Part shown: positions 34,309-43,738 of the stretch, one piece after another | How the letters are laid out: the number at the start of each line of letters is the position of its first letter | Position numbering within the stretch: position 1 is the first letter of the stretch | Notes under the pieces: model-generated | The model's database searches: none | What the model was told of the DNA's origin: nothing | The model's input: the letters and a program-made list of their open reading frames with translations, nothing else | Assembly: GCF_011734195.1 (NCBI RefSeq) | Contig: NZ_JAANTH010000001.1 | Coordinates: forward strand, 372,001 to 436,000 | Direction of reading: 5' to 3' | From: Halobacterium sp. R2-5 | GTDB taxonomy: Archaea > Halobacteriota > Halobacteria > Halobacteriales > Halobacteriaceae | Length of the DNA: 64,000 nucleotides | Position numbers and translations under genes: made by a program

Positions 34309-35334
34309 ATGCGGTCCGCGGTCTTCGACGGCGCGCTCGCCGACGCGGGCGCTGACGCCTTCGTTTTCGTCGGCCCGCCCGGCGACCCGCTCGTCCGCTA
34401 CCTGAGCGGCGCCGCCGTCCCGTGCCGCGCGGCCGTCGTCTACGCGGGCCGCGTCGCCGTCGTCCCCGAGCGCCCGCTCCCCGACGACGTCGCCGTCCGC
34501 GAGGACGTCACTGTTCTCGACCCGGTAGCGACGCCCGCGCGGAAGCTCCCGGGCCTCGTCGCGGACAGCGTGCTCGCGCCGCGCACGCTCCCGCACGACG
34601 CCGCGCTCTACCTCGAAGAGGCGGGCGTCGACGTGTCCTCGACGGACGCCCACTTGCGGGCACGCGAGACGAAGACCGACGCCGAACTGGACGCGCTGCG
34701 GGACGCACAAGCGGCTGCCGAGGCGGGGATGGCCGCTGCCGCCGCGCTGCTCGCGGACGCCGGTGGCGACCCGCTGGCGGACGACGACGGCGACGTGACC
34801 GCCGAGCGCGTCCGCCGCACCGCGAACGCGGCGGTGGCGCGGGCCGGCGCCGACCCCGAGACGGTCGTTGCCGCGGAGGGACCAATCGCTGCCAGCGACG
34901 CCGTCCCGATTCGCGTTACGCCCGGTGTCGACGGCTACCGCGGCTGGCTCGCGCGCACGTTCGTCGCGGACAGCGACGGCGGCTGGGAGCGCCGCGCCAC
35001 GCTCGCCGGCGAGTACGCCGTCGACGCCGGCATCGACATCGTGGACGTCGGCGAGACGGCTGTCGACGCCGCGGCCGAGGAAGTGACCGCGGAGCTCGGC
35101 TCGTACGGCTTCCCGCCGACCGCGGGCACGGGCACCGTCCACGGCGTCGGCCTCGAACGGCGCGAGCTCCCGGCTGGCGACGACGCAGTCGAACCCGGAG
35201 CGGCGCTGGCGGTGCGCGCGGAACTGGACGCCGACCAGACCGTGTGGGTCGCGGACCTCGCGGTCGCCACCGGTGACGGCGTCGAGCGCGTCGGCGACTT
35301 CCCGCGGTCGGTCGTCCCGAAGCCCGACTACTGA
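34309..35334 (+). CDS. M24 (Xaa-Pro peptidase)-like protein, probably inactive
   Basis: 341 residues with a creatinase-like N-terminal half and a pita-bread C-terminal half. Active M24 enzymes use Asp, Asp, His, Glu, Glu as metal ligands. Here the His remains ('TVHGVGLERRE'), but the Asp sites read 'RVTPGVDGYRGWLARTFV' (Thr and Leu positions) and the Glu sites read 'LAVRAELDAD' and 'VWVADLAV'. Four of five ligands thus seem lost; this is a hand alignment. Immediately follows the helicase and must be co-translated, so it may be a binding partner. Confidence 0.78.
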   Translation: MRSAVFDGALADAGADAFVFVGPPGDPLVRYLSGAAVPCRAAVVYAGRVAVVPERPLPDDVAVREDVTVLDPVATPARKLPGLVADSVLAPRTLPHDAALYLEEAGVDVSSTDAHLRARETKTDAELDALRDAQAAAEAGMAAAAALLADAGGDPLADDDGDVTAERVRRTANAAVARAGADPETVVAAEGPIAASDAVPIRVTPGVDGYRGWLARTFVADSDGGWERRATLAGEYAVDAGIDIVDVGETAVDAAAEEVTAELGSYGFPPTAGTGTVHGVGLERRELPAGDDAVEPGAALAVRAELDADQTVWVADLAVATGDGVERVGDFPRSVVPKPDY

Positions 35335-35564
35335 TTGTCGTCGTCGGGCTCTTCGACGACGGTCTCCGTGGCCTTCTGCGCGGCGAGCACGGGAACGTCC
35401 GTGGGCAGCGTGACGTACTGTTCGAACGCGACGATGCCCGCGGCGAACCCGAGGAACACCCAGCCGGTGGGGTCGCCCGCGAGCAGGGTTTCGACGCCGA
35501 AGAGGGCGGCCGGCGCTGCGAACGCCACTGCCACGGCGAGCGTGACGGCGTCGAGGAGCTTCAC
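35328..35564 (-). CDS. Small two-helix membrane protein
   Basis: 78 residues with two membrane helices (about 5-25 and 30-48) and an acidic end '...VVEEPDDDNQ'. The start 'VKLLDAVTLAVAVAF' from GTG 35564 matches a family of short haloarchaeal proteins of unknown role. It is convergent with the M24-like gene; the stops overlap in CTACTGA (35328-35334). Confidence 0.72.
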   Translation of the reverse strand: MKLLDAVTLAVAVAFAAPAALFGVETLLAGDPTGWVFLGFAAGIVAFEQYVTLPTDVPVLAAQKATETVVEEPDDDNQ

Positions 35565-35642
35565 ACGGGGACGTGGGCGCTCGCGGCCCTTAAGCCCGTC
35601 CGAAACCACAGCGTTTTCGTTACGAGTCACGAATCTGGGGGC

Positions 35643-36233
35643 GTGTTCACCGGCATCATCGAGGAGACGGGCACCGTCGAGGACGTCGTCGACGAACCCG
35701 ACGGCCGCCGCATCCGCGTCGCCACGGACGACTTGACCGGGTTCTCGCACGGCGAGAGCATCAGCGTCGGCGGCGTCTGCCTCACCGTCGAAGAGTACGG
35801 GACGGACTGGTTCACGGCGTTCACCGCGACCGAGACGCTCGACGCGACGACGCTCGACGCCGTGCGCGAGGGCGACGAAGTCAACCTCGAGCGCGCGCTC
35901 CCCGCCGACGGCCGCCTCGACGGCCACATCGTGCAGGGCCACGTCGACACCACAACCGAAGTCGTCGCCGTCGAGCAGGTCGGCGAGGACTGGACGTACA
36001 CGTTCGCGCTCCCCGACGGCCACGAGCAGTACGTCGCCCAGAAGGGGTCGATTACGCTCGACGGCATCAGCCTCACCGTCGCGGACGTCGACGACACGGA
36101 AGGGACGTTCTCGGTGGCCGTCGTGCCGACGACGTACGACCTCACGACGCTCTCCGAGCGCGCGCCCGGAGACAGCGTGAACGTGGAAGTGGACGTCGTC
36201 GCGAAGTACGTCGAGCGCCTCGACGCCTACTGA
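35643..36233 (+). CDS. ribE: Riboflavin synthase
   Basis: 196 residues of the alpha-type riboflavin synthase, which dismutates two 6,7-dimethyl-8-ribityllumazines. Two tandem lumazine-binding barrels are visible: 'MFTGIIEETGTVEDV' with 'SVGGVCLTV', and 'GHIVQGHVDTTTEVV' with 'SITLDGISLTVADV'. It starts at GTG 35643. Some archaea use an unrelated RibC; this one has the bacterial-type enzyme. Its TGA overlaps the stop of prsW in CTACTGA (36227-36233). Confidence 0.95.
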   Translation: MFTGIIEETGTVEDVVDEPDGRRIRVATDDLTGFSHGESISVGGVCLTVEEYGTDWFTAFTATETLDATTLDAVREGDEVNLERALPADGRLDGHIVQGHVDTTTEVVAVEQVGEDWTYTFALPDGHEQYVAQKGSITLDGISLTVADVDDTEGTFSVAVVPTTYDLTTLSERAPGDSVNVEVDVVAKYVERLDAY

Positions 36234-37315
36234 CGGTCGCGCTCGTTCTCGCTCGAATCCGTCCCGCGGAGGTCGCCGGGTTCGTCGGCGTCGCCCTCGC
36301 GCTGGTCGTCCTCGAAGGTCTCGGCACCGGTCTGCTCGTAGGCCGCGCGGTACCGCTTGAGCTTCCGGTAGAGCACGTAGAACAGCGCGCCGTCGTAGAC
36401 GACGACGAACCCGATGAACACGAAGCCGGGTGGGAGCCCGATGGCGCCGGTCAGGACGCCGAGGTTCGTCACGACCGTGTTGTACGTCGCGTGGATGACT
36501 GACGCGATGACCAGCCCCTTCACGACGATGGGGCCGCGGTTCTCGGGGTTGAACTTCGCGAGCCCGAGGTAGTAGCCCGCGAACGCCGAGTAGATGACGT
36601 GCCCGGGGCCCGCGAGCGTGCGCACCGCGGCGGTCTCGAGGCCGACGCTGACGGCCGCGGGGCCGCCCGTCGCCTCGAGGGCCGCCACCACCTCGCGGCC
36701 GATGTAGATGGCGTTCTCGATGGTGGCGAACCCGAGGCCGGCGACCGCGCCGTACACCGCGCCGTCGACGACCGCGTCGAAGCGGTCGCTCCGGTAGGCG
36801 TACAGCCGGATCGCGAGCCACTTCACGGTCTCCTCGACCGGTCCGACGACGAGGAAGAAGTACAGCGCGGGCACCACGACGGCTATCGCGACCGACGACT
36901 GCTCGGTGACCGACCCGAGGAACAGTCCGGAGAAGATGCTGTTGAGGATGGCCGCGAACCCCGCGAACAGGAACCCGAACGCGAACGTCACGACGAGCAG
37001 TTCGAGGGGTTCGCGTTTCGTGGCGTCTGCCTTCCAGACGAACGCCGCCAGCCCGAGCGCGGGCACGACCGACAGCAGGACGTAGACGGCGACGACCGGC
37101 CGGTCGAAGAACACCAGCCCGAGCGCCGCGGCGAACTGCGCGGCGACGATGAGCACCGCGAGCACCACGACGACCGCCCGCCCGGTGGTCGCCAGCCCGC
37201 CGTACAACCACGTCGAGAAGCGGTCGAGCGCGGTCCGCGGCTCCCACGTCGCCACGTCGTAGAGGTCCTGGTCGTCCCCGCTCGCGCGCTCGACTGGGTC
37301 CCGTTCGGCCGACAT
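36227..37315 (-). CDS. PrsW family intramembrane metalloprotease
   Basis: 362 residues with about nine membrane helices. PrsW motifs: 'GPVEETVKWLA' (EExxK), 'ATIENAIYIGREV', 'GPGHVIYSAFAGYYLG', and 'VIHATYNTVV' (last His). In Bacillus PrsW cuts an anti-sigma factor; substrates in archaea are unknown. N- and C-termini are acidic and cytosolic. ATG 37315 follows a region of about 110 nt shared with the next divergent gene. Confidence 0.88.
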   Translation of the reverse strand: MSAERDPVERASGDDQDLYDVATWEPRTALDRFSTWLYGGLATTGRAVVVVLAVLIVAAQFAAALGLVFFDRPVVAVYVLLSVVPALGLAAFVWKADATKREPLELLVVTFAFGFLFAGFAAILNSIFSGLFLGSVTEQSSVAIAVVVPALYFFLVVGPVEETVKWLAIRLYAYRSDRFDAVVDGAVYGAVAGLGFATIENAIYIGREVVAALEATGGPAAVSVGLETAAVRTLAGPGHVIYSAFAGYYLGLAKFNPENRGPIVVKGLVIASVIHATYNTVVTNLGVLTGAIGLPPGFVFIGFVVVYDGALFYVLYRKLKRYRAAYEQTGAETFEDDQREGDADEPGDLRGTDSSENERDRQ

Positions 37316-37430
37316 GTTCGCCTAGTTCATTCGCCCCCTCCTTCAGTGTGTTCGCGCTACCGACGGTCCTTGCATGATAATCACACCCTAAAGGAGCAGG
37401 CTTATCGGTATCTCCCGGCTCCCGTCGGGT

Positions 37431-37580
37431 ATGCCACACAGTCCCAGCCGCGGTCTGCTGTACACCGCACCGCCGACACCCGAGTCGAACCGACGCGAGG
37501 ACGCCGAGGACGAGTCCGCGAGTGCCGACGCGGACGCACCGGAGGCGACCGACGCCGCACCGGCCGCGGCCGACGACTGA
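37431..37580 (+). CDS. Small acidic protein, hypothetical
   Basis: A 49-residue frame starting 'MPHSPSRGLLYTAPPTPES' and turning into an Asp/Glu/Ala tail, from ATG 37431 to TGA 37580. A TATA-like CTTATC lies near 37401. Acidic bias and third-position GC fit real genes here, but its short length leaves doubt. It is followed 43 nt later by the 37624 gene in the same direction. Confidence 0.5.
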   Translation: MPHSPSRGLLYTAPPTPESNRREDAEDESASADADAPEATDAAPAAADD

Positions 37581-37623
37581 CCGAGGCGGCAACGCTGAAA
37601 ACCCCGCCGGCCGAAGGGAGACC

Positions 37624-38016
37624 ATGCTCTTCGACCAGCGGACCCGGACTGAACTCCGGGACGCCGGCCTCTCGCAGGACGACATCGCCGAAATCGAGCA
37701 GAACGTCGTCGAACAGTCACGCGAGGACGCCGAGCGCGTCCAGTCGTTCTTCGACGGTCGCGACGTCGTCTACTCGGACATGGAGCTCACGCACGGCCGC
37801 GACGACTACCCCGAACACGACTTGGAGTACGTCGACCTGTTCACGCACAGCGAGGACATCCGCGGGTTCGTGCGCTTCGACACGTGGGGCGCGTACGTCG
37901 AGGGCGCCCGCGTCCTCGAAGAACTGGACGGCGAGCCCGCGGTCGTGGAGCTGACCCTCGGGCCGACCGTCGACGACCGGGTGCGGTTCGCGGGCGAACG
38001 GAGCCGCCTCGAATGA
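37624..38016 (+). CDS. Conserved haloarchaeal protein, function unknown
   Basis: 130 residues. An N-terminal helix-loop ('TRTELRDAGLSQDDIAEIEQ') is followed by a small mixed domain with 'VVYSDMELTHGRDDYPEHDLEYVDLFTHSEDIRGF' region and 'RFDTWGAYVEGARVL'. Soluble, acidic, no known motif. Its stop overlaps the start of FAU-1 (ATGA), so it is translationally coupled and may aid RNA metabolism. Confidence 0.75.
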   Translation: MLFDQRTRTELRDAGLSQDDIAEIEQNVVEQSREDAERVQSFFDGRDVVYSDMELTHGRDDYPEHDLEYVDLFTHSEDIRGFVRFDTWGAYVEGARVLEELDGEPAVVELTLGPTVDDRVRFAGERSRLE

Positions 38017-39437
38017 CCCGCGTCCGCGTCCGCGGCATCTACAGCACCGCGCTCACCCGCCGGCTGCTGGACGCGAGCTTCGACGTGGTGGACGCCTCGC
38101 CGCCGATCCGCGAGCGCTTCGACGCCGACTTCGCGACCGGCGAGTACGACGCCGACGTCTGGATGACGCCCGACCGCCAGGGCGTCGGCGTCTCCGGCCG
38201 GGAGGACGCCGTCGACGAGGTGCTGGACGTACTCGAGGGGATCGGCGTAGACACGTTCGTCTGGCGGGACCGCGCGGCCCGCGGCGCCGTCTTCAACGCC
38301 GTCGTCGAGCGCACCGTCCGCGGCGGCGCGGTGGTCGCGCTGTCGAGCGACCACGAGGGCTACCTGCCGTTCGACGCCACGGACGAGCACGTCGAGGAGG
38401 GCGACCACCTCCGCGTGCAGGTCCGCGAGCCGAACCCGTGGTGGGCCGACGACCGCCCCGTCGTCGACACCCAGCTACGGGCCGTCGGCGGGCTCGCGAG
38501 CCTCGAACGCGGCGTGGACGCGCTCGTCGCGGGGACGCCGAACGGCTCCCGGGACCACGAGCTCGCGCGCACCACCGAACTGCTGTCTCCGGACGTCCCG
38601 GACCGCTGGGGCGTCCGCTGGCACTACGCCGCCGACGGCGCGAGCATGGACGCGCTCGGGGACGCGCTCGACGAACTGGTGTCGCTCGCGGAGCGCCTGC
38701 GGGAGGCCACCGCGGACGCGCCCGCACCCGAGGACAGCGCGCCCCACCGCGTCACGGCGCCCGAGCGCACCGTCTGGGCGTGGTTCGGCCGCGAGTCCCG
38801 GTTCGCGCTCGACGCCGCGCGCCGCGAGGTCACGGAGACGATGGACGGCCACCACCGCATCAAGGCGGGCAGCGAGGCCGCCAGCGGCGCCGTCGACTTC
38901 GCGGAGGCGCTCGGCGCGAGCACCGACGGCTTCCCGTTCGGCGCGGTCACCGACCAGTTCGGGCCGACCGCGGGCGACCTGGTCGCCATCCAGCACGGCA
39001 AGCCCGACGGCCGCGTCATCACGCTCGGCCGCGGCGACGTCACCGACCGCGACCGGGAGGCCGGCCGGGTGACCGTCCGCCGCGAGATGACTGCCGGCGG
39101 CGTCTACGACGAACTCGGCGTCGATCGCGAGGCCGGCGACGTCGCCACCACGCGGTTCACCGAGGGGAACTGGTGGTACCCGACCGTCTACGAGAGCGAG
39201 GACGGCGAAGTGAAGGGCACGTACCTGAACGTCTCCACGCCCGTCGAGGTGTTCCCGGACGCGGTGCGGTACGTCGACCTCCACGTCGACGTCGTGAAAC
39301 ACGCCGACGGCCGCGTCGAGGTCGTCGACGAGGACGAACTCCGGGCGACCGTCGATGCCGGCCACGTCAGCGAGGAACTGGCCGAGCAGGCGCTGTCGGT
39401 CGCCGAGCGCGTGCGCGCCGCGGTCAGCGACGACTAG
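38013..39437 (+). CDS. FAU-1 family ribonuclease (RNA-binding protein AU-1)
   Basis: 474 residues of the archaeal FAU-1/AU-1 family. The N-terminal RNase E/G-like S1 region ('[10 protein letters not shown]' is in the C-half) precedes a DUF402 domain ('[30 protein letters not shown]' region, '[14 protein letters not shown]'). Pyrococcus FAU-1 binds AU-rich RNA and has RNase activity on 5S rRNA precursors. ATG 38013 overlaps the preceding stop. Its TAG shares CTAG 39434-39437 with the nifU-like gene. Confidence 0.88.
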   Translation: MTRVRVRGIYSTALTRRLLDASFDVVDASPPIRERFDADFATGEYDADVWMTPDRQGVGVSGREDAVDEVLDVLEGIGVDTFVWRDRAARGAVFNAVVERTVRGGAVVALSSDHEGYLPFDATDEHVEEGDHLRVQVREPNPWWADDRPVVDTQLRAVGGLASLERGVDALVAGTPNGSRDHELARTTELLSPDVPDRWGVRWHYAADGASMDALGDALDELVSLAERLREATADAPAPEDSAPHRVTAPERTVWAWFGRESRFALDAARREVTETMDGHHRIKAGSEAASGAVDFAEALGASTDGFPFGAVTDQFGPTAGDLVAIQHGKPDGRVITLGRGDVTDRDREAGRVTVRREMTAGGVYDELGVDREAGDVATTRFTEGNWWYPTVYESEDGEVKGTYLNVSTPVEVFPDAVRYVDLHVDVVKHADGRVEVVDEDELRATVDAGHVSEELAEQALSVAERVRAAVSDD

Positions 39438-39805
39438 AAGTGCGAGTCGGAGTTCGGGCTGCCCTCGCCGCGGCCGCCGCGGCCGCCCTCGTTGCGGTCG
39501 ACGCCCATGTAGCTCTCCGGCTGGTCGCCGCCCCAGCCGCCGCCGTCGCCGTCCGTGAACCGGACGACCACGTCCTCGACCTCGTCGAACTCCGCCGCGA
39601 GGTCCACTTTGATGCGCTGGGCGGTCCGCGGGCTGATGCCACACCCCGAGCACGCGCCGCCGAGCTCGACGACGACCTCCCCGTCGGCGGGGTCGGCCTT
39701 CCGGACGGCGCTCGTGCCGCCGTGGCTCCTGATGATCGGCATCTGGCCGACGAGCCACGTCTCGACGCGCTCGTGGAGGCTCCCCGCGCCAGCAGTCTCG
39801 CTCAT
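39434..39805 (-). CDS. NifU C-terminal domain protein
   Basis: 123 residues. The NifU-type Fe-S scaffold domain spans about 10-85 with '[11 protein letters not shown]' and the CxxC '[18 protein letters not shown]', which carries a transient [4Fe-4S] cluster. The last 35 residues are a Gly/Asp-rich tail peculiar to halophiles. It likely helps deliver clusters to enzymes such as RLI. Convergent with FAU-1, sharing a CTAG stop. Confidence 0.9.
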   Translation of the reverse strand: MSETAGAGSLHERVETWLVGQMPIIRSHGGTSAVRKADPADGEVVVELGGACSGCGISPRTAQRIKVDLAAEFDEVEDVVVRFTDGDGGGWGGDQPESYMGVDRNEGGRGGRGEGSPNSDSHF

Positions 39806-39896
39806 AGTCGAGCCTTCGGGCTGGACGAGTGATGTACTTTCGGTTGAAAACGCTAGGTATCGTTCGTGTCCGACCCACCGTTTCGCGTGGAACGCG

Positions 39897-41345
39897 CTAC
39901 GCGTCGTTCCGCCGCCACGCCGCCAGCGCCGCCGCGGAGACGCCCGCGAGCGCGGCGAGCGCGCCGAACCCGGGGACGCCGCTCCCGGACTCTCCGCTCT
40001 CGGTCGTCGTCGGCGCGCTCGTCGCGGTCGTCGCCGCCGTGGTCTGCGCCGTCTCGGTCGCGTCCGGTGCCGTCGTCGTCGCGACCGTCGTCGTCTCCAG
40101 GTTCGGCGGGTCGGGCTGCTCGCCCGCCGCGTTCGGGAACGTGTAGACGCCCGCGTCGTACGTCTGGCCGCCCATGTTCCCCGCGACGAACGCGTCCTCC
40201 GTGGCGTACCGCGCCGTCCAGAACCGCGCCTCCTCCGGCTGGCGCCACCACGCCAGCTCCTCGGGGTTCGCGGGGTCGCTCACGTCGTGAACCTTCACGC
40301 CGCCCTGGTACCACGACGTGTACAGCCGGCCGTTCCGGAACTCGAAGTTGTGGCTCGTCGTCCACGTCCCGTCTCGGGTGCCGTCCGGCGTCGGCGGCGG
40401 CGCGATGAACGACAGCTTCTCCGGGTTCTGCGGGTCGCTGACGTCCCAGAGGTCGATGCCGCCCTGCTCGGGGTCCGCGTTGCTCGTGTCCACGTCCCAC
40501 GCCTCCGCGCCGGACGCGAGCACGGACGCGTCCTCGTTCACGGCGACGTAGTGGGAGTTCCCCGGAACCGCCAGCCCCTCCGCGCCCGCCTCGCCCGAAT
40601 CGAGTTCCAGCAGGTCCTCGACGCTGTAGTGCCCGAAGTGGTTGACGTACTCGGGGTTCTGCGGGTCGCTGACGTCCGCCAGCCACGTGCCCGCGTCCCA
40701 GTACGCGACGTAGAGCACGTCCTCGTGCACGTAGACGTCGTGGGCCGTCCGCACGTACGGGTAGACGTCCCGCCACCGGTCGTCGTGGTCGACGTTCGAC
40801 CACCGGCTGAGCTCTTCCGCCGAACCCCCGGAGACGTCCACGAGAACCACGGGATTCCGCGCGCCGTCGTTCGCCGTGAGGTACGCCACGCCGTCCTCCA
40901 GGTAGGCGTTGTGAATCGGGTACGCCGTCTCGTAGAACCGCGTCTGCTCGGGGTTCGCGGGGTCGCTGACGTCGAAGACGACGACGCCCTGGACCGCCTC
41001 GGTCCGCGTGGGGTTCGCCGGCCCGACCGCGATCAGGGTGTCCCCGTCGAGTTTCACGTCGAAGACTTGCTGCATCGGCCCGCCCTCGCGGTCGTCCAGC
41101 AGCGGCGCCACGCGCGCCAACAGCTCCGGGTTCGCCGGGTCCGCGATGTCCACCGTCGCCACGCCGTCGGTCGTCGCCACGAACGCGGTCTCCCCCGCGT
41201 CGTCGGTGACCACTTCTTTGGTCCCCGACAGCTCCAGCACGCCCAGCGGCTCGAACGACGACTGGCTGGACGCGCTGACGGTCGTACTCGCGAGCGGGAG
41301 GGCTGCCGCAGCGGCCGCGGAGCGCAGGACGTCTCGTCGTCGCAT
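39897..41345 (-). CDS. LVIVD-repeat surface protein with PGF-CTERM anchor
   Basis: 482 residues. Signal '[19 protein letters not shown]' (Tat-like RR) is followed by about seven beta-propeller repeats with '[10 protein letters not shown]' and '[12 protein letters not shown]' units of the LVIVD family, a Thr-rich linker (about 425-455), then '[20 protein letters not shown]' and a basic end, the PGF-CTERM signal processed by archaeosortase ArtA and replaced by a lipid. Function of the propeller is unknown. The gene is alone on its strand. Confidence 0.9.
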   Translation of the reverse strand: MRRRDVLRSAAAAAALPLASTTVSASSQSSFEPLGVLELSGTKEVVTDDAGETAFVATTDGVATVDIADPANPELLARVAPLLDDREGGPMQQVFDVKLDGDTLIAVGPANPTRTEAVQGVVVFDVSDPANPEQTRFYETAYPIHNAYLEDGVAYLTANDGARNPVVLVDVSGGSAEELSRWSNVDHDDRWRDVYPYVRTAHDVYVHEDVLYVAYWDAGTWLADVSDPQNPEYVNHFGHYSVEDLLELDSGEAGAEGLAVPGNSHYVAVNEDASVLASGAEAWDVDTSNADPEQGGIDLWDVSDPQNPEKLSFIAPPPTPDGTRDGTWTTSHNFEFRNGRLYTSWYQGGVKVHDVSDPANPEELAWWRQPEEARFWTARYATEDAFVAGNMGGQTYDAGVYTFPNAAGEQPDPPNLETTTVATTTAPDATETAQTTAATTATSAPTTTESGESGSGVPGFGALAALAGVSAAALAAWRRNDA

Positions 41346-41435
41346 ACCCCCACTGCGTCGGTGGGTTGGAAAAGTCCTGCGGGCGTTCGCTCCGGCGTAT
41401 CTCTCGGTGCCGTCTTTATCAGTGATGTCGACGCT

Positions 41436-41600
41436 TCCTCGAAAGCCCCGGCGGGCTCGCGGTCGCTCGCAGGCATATCGCCTCCCGCCGGTCGGCGATA
41501 GCGGCCTGCGAGACGACCAGGCAAGCGCGAGCCCGCCGCCCCTTTCATTCCCACCCAGTACCGGCTGCTCGGGGTGCTGATTCCCACAGAAGGTGCAATC
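41436..41600 (-). ncRNA. Structured element, candidate IS1341-type right end / omega-RNA remnant
   Basis: Directly after the ROK gene, on the minus strand, is a TGGGAATGAAAGGGG segment followed by a long hairpin: 13 perfect bp (plus-strand arms 41449-41461 with 41526-41538), a further 14-bp stem with one bulge (41461-41474 with 41504-41518) and an inner 7-bp stem (41476-41482 with 41494-41500). A short open frame ends 'SAPRAAGTGWE' and stop at 41545. The layout resembles the 3' end of haloarchaeal tnpB genes, whose end encodes the omega-RNA, but no tnpB body is present. It could instead be the 3' structure of the ROK transcript. Confidence 0.4.
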
Positions 41601-41614
41601 GGGAGAGACCGTCG

Positions 41615-42586
41615 CTAACTCGGCGAGCGGTCGCCGGTGCCGCCGGTGATGGCGGACGCGACGGCGCCGTGGAGGACGACGTCGTCGCCGAGCGACGTGA
41701 GCCGCACCTCGGGGACGTTGTTGAACACGCTCTCGTCGAGGTACTCGCGGATCGGGTCGAGGACGAGGTCGGGGTTGTTGAGCGCGACGGCGCCGCCGAA
41801 AGACACCACGAGCGGCGCGTACGACTGCACGAGGTTCGTGACGCCCATCGCGTTCCAGAAGCCGACCTGGTCGACGACGTGCGCGGCGAACTCGTCGTCG
41901 TCGGCGTGCTCGTAGACGTGCTTCGCGGAGAACTCGGGGTCGTCCAGCGGGAGCGCGGTGTCGAGGTCGCCGTCCTCCTCCGCGAGCATGCGGGCGTACT
42001 CGGGGATGTTGTTCCCCGAGCAGTACGCCTCCCAGTGGCCGTCGCGGCCGCAGCCGCAGGTCCGGCGGCCCTGCGGGTCGACGAGCATGTGGCCGAGTTC
42101 GCCGGCGTTACCGTCCCAGCCCTCGAGGACGTTGCCGTCGACGGCGACGCCAGCCCCGATGCCCGAGGAGATGGTGACGTACGCCATGTCGTCGGGGTTG
42201 CGGTCGGCGTGGAAGCGCTCGCCGATGACGCCCGCGACCGTGTCGTTGTGGAGGTGGACGCGCTCGGAGTCCACGAGCTTCGAGATGGGGCCGACGAGCG
42301 GCACGGTGTCGACGGAGTCCGGGAGGTTCGCGGGGCCGTCGATGGAACCCTCCGCGAGGTCCAACGGGCCGATGCTGCCGACGCCCGCGGCCTCGACCTC
42401 GCTGGGGTCGACGTCCGCGTCCTCGCAGGCCGCGCGCACCGCGTCGAGGACCGCCTCCGTGACGTGGATCCCCGTCGGTCCGCGCGGCGTCGCGCGCTTG
42501 TCGGTGGCGAGAATGCTCCCGTCGCCGTCCGCGACCGCGGCGCGGACGTTCGTCGCGCCGAGGTCGACGCCGACGTAGTACGGCAT
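41615..42586 (-). CDS. ROK family sugar kinase
   Basis: 323 residues. ATP motif 'GVDLGATNVRAAVAD' (6-20), catalytic region 'HLHNDTVAGVIGE', second motif 'SSGIGAGVAVDG', and zinc-type block 'TCGCGRDGHWEAYCSG' with one Cys replaced by His compared with the common CxCGxxGC pattern. Probably a glucokinase or N-acetylhexosamine kinase. A TATA-like CTTAAC (42613-42618, plus reading) lies about 28 nt upstream. No sugar pathway genes adjoin it. Confidence 0.9.
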   Translation of the reverse strand: MPYYVGVDLGATNVRAAVADGDGSILATDKRATPRGPTGIHVTEAVLDAVRAACEDADVDPSEVEAAGVGSIGPLDLAEGSIDGPANLPDSVDTVPLVGPISKLVDSERVHLHNDTVAGVIGERFHADRNPDDMAYVTISSGIGAGVAVDGNVLEGWDGNAGELGHMLVDPQGRRTCGCGRDGHWEAYCSGNNIPEYARMLAEEDGDLDTALPLDDPEFSAKHVYEHADDDEFAAHVVDQVGFWNAMGVTNLVQSYAPLVVSFGGAVALNNPDLVLDPIREYLDESVFNNVPEVRLTSLGDDVVLHGAVASAITGGTGDRSPS

Positions 42587-42644
42587 CTACAGTGAGTGGG
42601 ACTGCGCTCGCACTTAACTACACAGCTTTTCACTCGGTCCCGTG

Positions 42645-43259
42645 TTAGTTCGTCGCGCTCGACCGCGGCCGGGTCGCCGTCCAGACTGACGCCGGGCCGC
42701 GGACTCGGCACGCCGGCGCGGCGTCCTCGACGGCGCCGACGCGCTCGACGGTGACGTGGGCGTCGGCGTCGAACGCGACGACGTTGGCGGCCGCGACCAC
42801 GCGCTCCTCGCCGTCCGGCACGGCCACGCGCTCGACGCGCCCGCGGCCCGCGAGGTAGACGGTGCCGTCGCCCGCGACGGTCGTGAGGAACAGGCCGCTG
42901 CCGCGCGCCGGCGCGTCCCCGACGCGGTCGGCGCCCACGCGCACGTCACCGGTCGCCGCGAGGAACGCGTTCCGCGTCGACGCGATTCCGCCCTCCGGGA
43001 CCGCTGCGGCGACGACGCCCCCGTGGTGGTCGGGCGCGAATCGCGCGGTCGTGGCGGCGTCCGCAGTCACGCGCACGGGCGTACGCTGTCGCTCCCGCGC
43101 GGCGTTCGCGACCGACCGCAGCACGCCCTCGCGAGCGCGCTGCACGCGGAGCTGTCCGGCGTAGTCGACGAGCGCGCCCGACGCCGCGAGCAGCGACTCG
43201 CCCGCGTCGAGCTCCACGACGAGCAGCCCGCCCGCGCCGTCCTCGACGCTCGCGTCCAT
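42645..43259 (-). CDS. AIM24 family protein
   Basis: 204 residues of the AIM24/TIGR00266 type, beta-helical proteins of unknown function: 'VVELDAGESLLAASGALVDY', 'GSGLFLTTVAGDGTVYLAG', 'RVVAAANVVAFDADAHVTVE'. ATG 43259 places the first strand at the N-terminus. Its start lies 2 nt after the stop of the universal stress protein gene, so the two are one operon. Confidence 0.8.
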   Translation of the reverse strand: MDASVEDGAGGLLVVELDAGESLLAASGALVDYAGQLRVQRAREGVLRSVANAARERQRTPVRVTADAATTARFAPDHHGGVVAAAVPEGGIASTRNAFLAATGDVRVGADRVGDAPARGSGLFLTTVAGDGTVYLAGRGRVERVAVPDGEERVVAAANVVAFDADAHVTVERVGAVEDAAPACRVRGPASVWTATRPRSSATN

Positions 43260-43261
43260 CC

Positions 43262-43714
43262 TCAGTGGTCCTTGCGCACGAACGTCACCGGGCACGGCGC
43301 CGACAGCAGCACCGTCTGCGCGGTGCTGCCGAAGACGGCTTTGCCGGTCGGCGAGCGCTTCCGGCCGCCGACGACCGCGAGGTCCGCGTCCACTTCGTCC
43401 GCGAGGTCGACGATGCTGTCGCCGTGCTCGCCGACGCGCCCCTTCACGTCGTAGTCGATGTCCGCGTCCGCGAGGCGGTCGCGGAGGTCGCGGATGGTCG
43501 CGTGCCGGCGCGCCACCTCGTCGGAGGTCACGTCTGCGCCCTCCGTGAGCCCGATGCCGGCCCGGATGTCGTCGTACTCCTCCTGCGTGAAGACGTGCGC
43601 GAGCGTCACCGTCGCGCCGGCCGGTCCGGCGATGTCCGTGGTCGTTCGCGCCAGCGGCTCGATTCGCTCGTCGTCGGTCGGCCCGACCGCTAACAGCACG
43701 TTCTCGATAGCCAT
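43262..43714 (-). CDS. Universal stress protein UspA family
   Basis: 150 residues: 'NVLLAVGPTDDERIEPLART', a helical middle, and the nucleotide-binding loop 'VVGGRKRSPTGKAVFGSTAQ' (GxxxxxxxxxGS type), so ATP binding is likely. Begins at ATG 43714 and is followed by the AIM24 gene after 2 nt. The divergent SDR gene shares an AT-rich promoter patch. Confidence 0.9.
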   Translation of the reverse strand: MAIENVLLAVGPTDDERIEPLARTTTDIAGPAGATVTLAHVFTQEEYDDIRAGIGLTEGADVTSDEVARRHATIRDLRDRLADADIDYDVKGRVGEHGDSIVDLADEVDADLAVVGGRKRSPTGKAVFGSTAQTVLLSAPCPVTFVRKDH

Positions 43715-43738
43715 GCCTGTCGCGTCACCGGGGAAGCC

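Noticed and set aside
32476-35142. 888-codon frame antisense to the helicase and M24-like genes
   Set aside because: Composition follows the reverse of the true genes; helicase motifs on the plus strand are complete.
41054-41587. 177-codon minus frame over the ROK-LVIVD gap
   Set aside because: Continues in the wrong frame into the LVIVD gene; only its first part touches the structured element.
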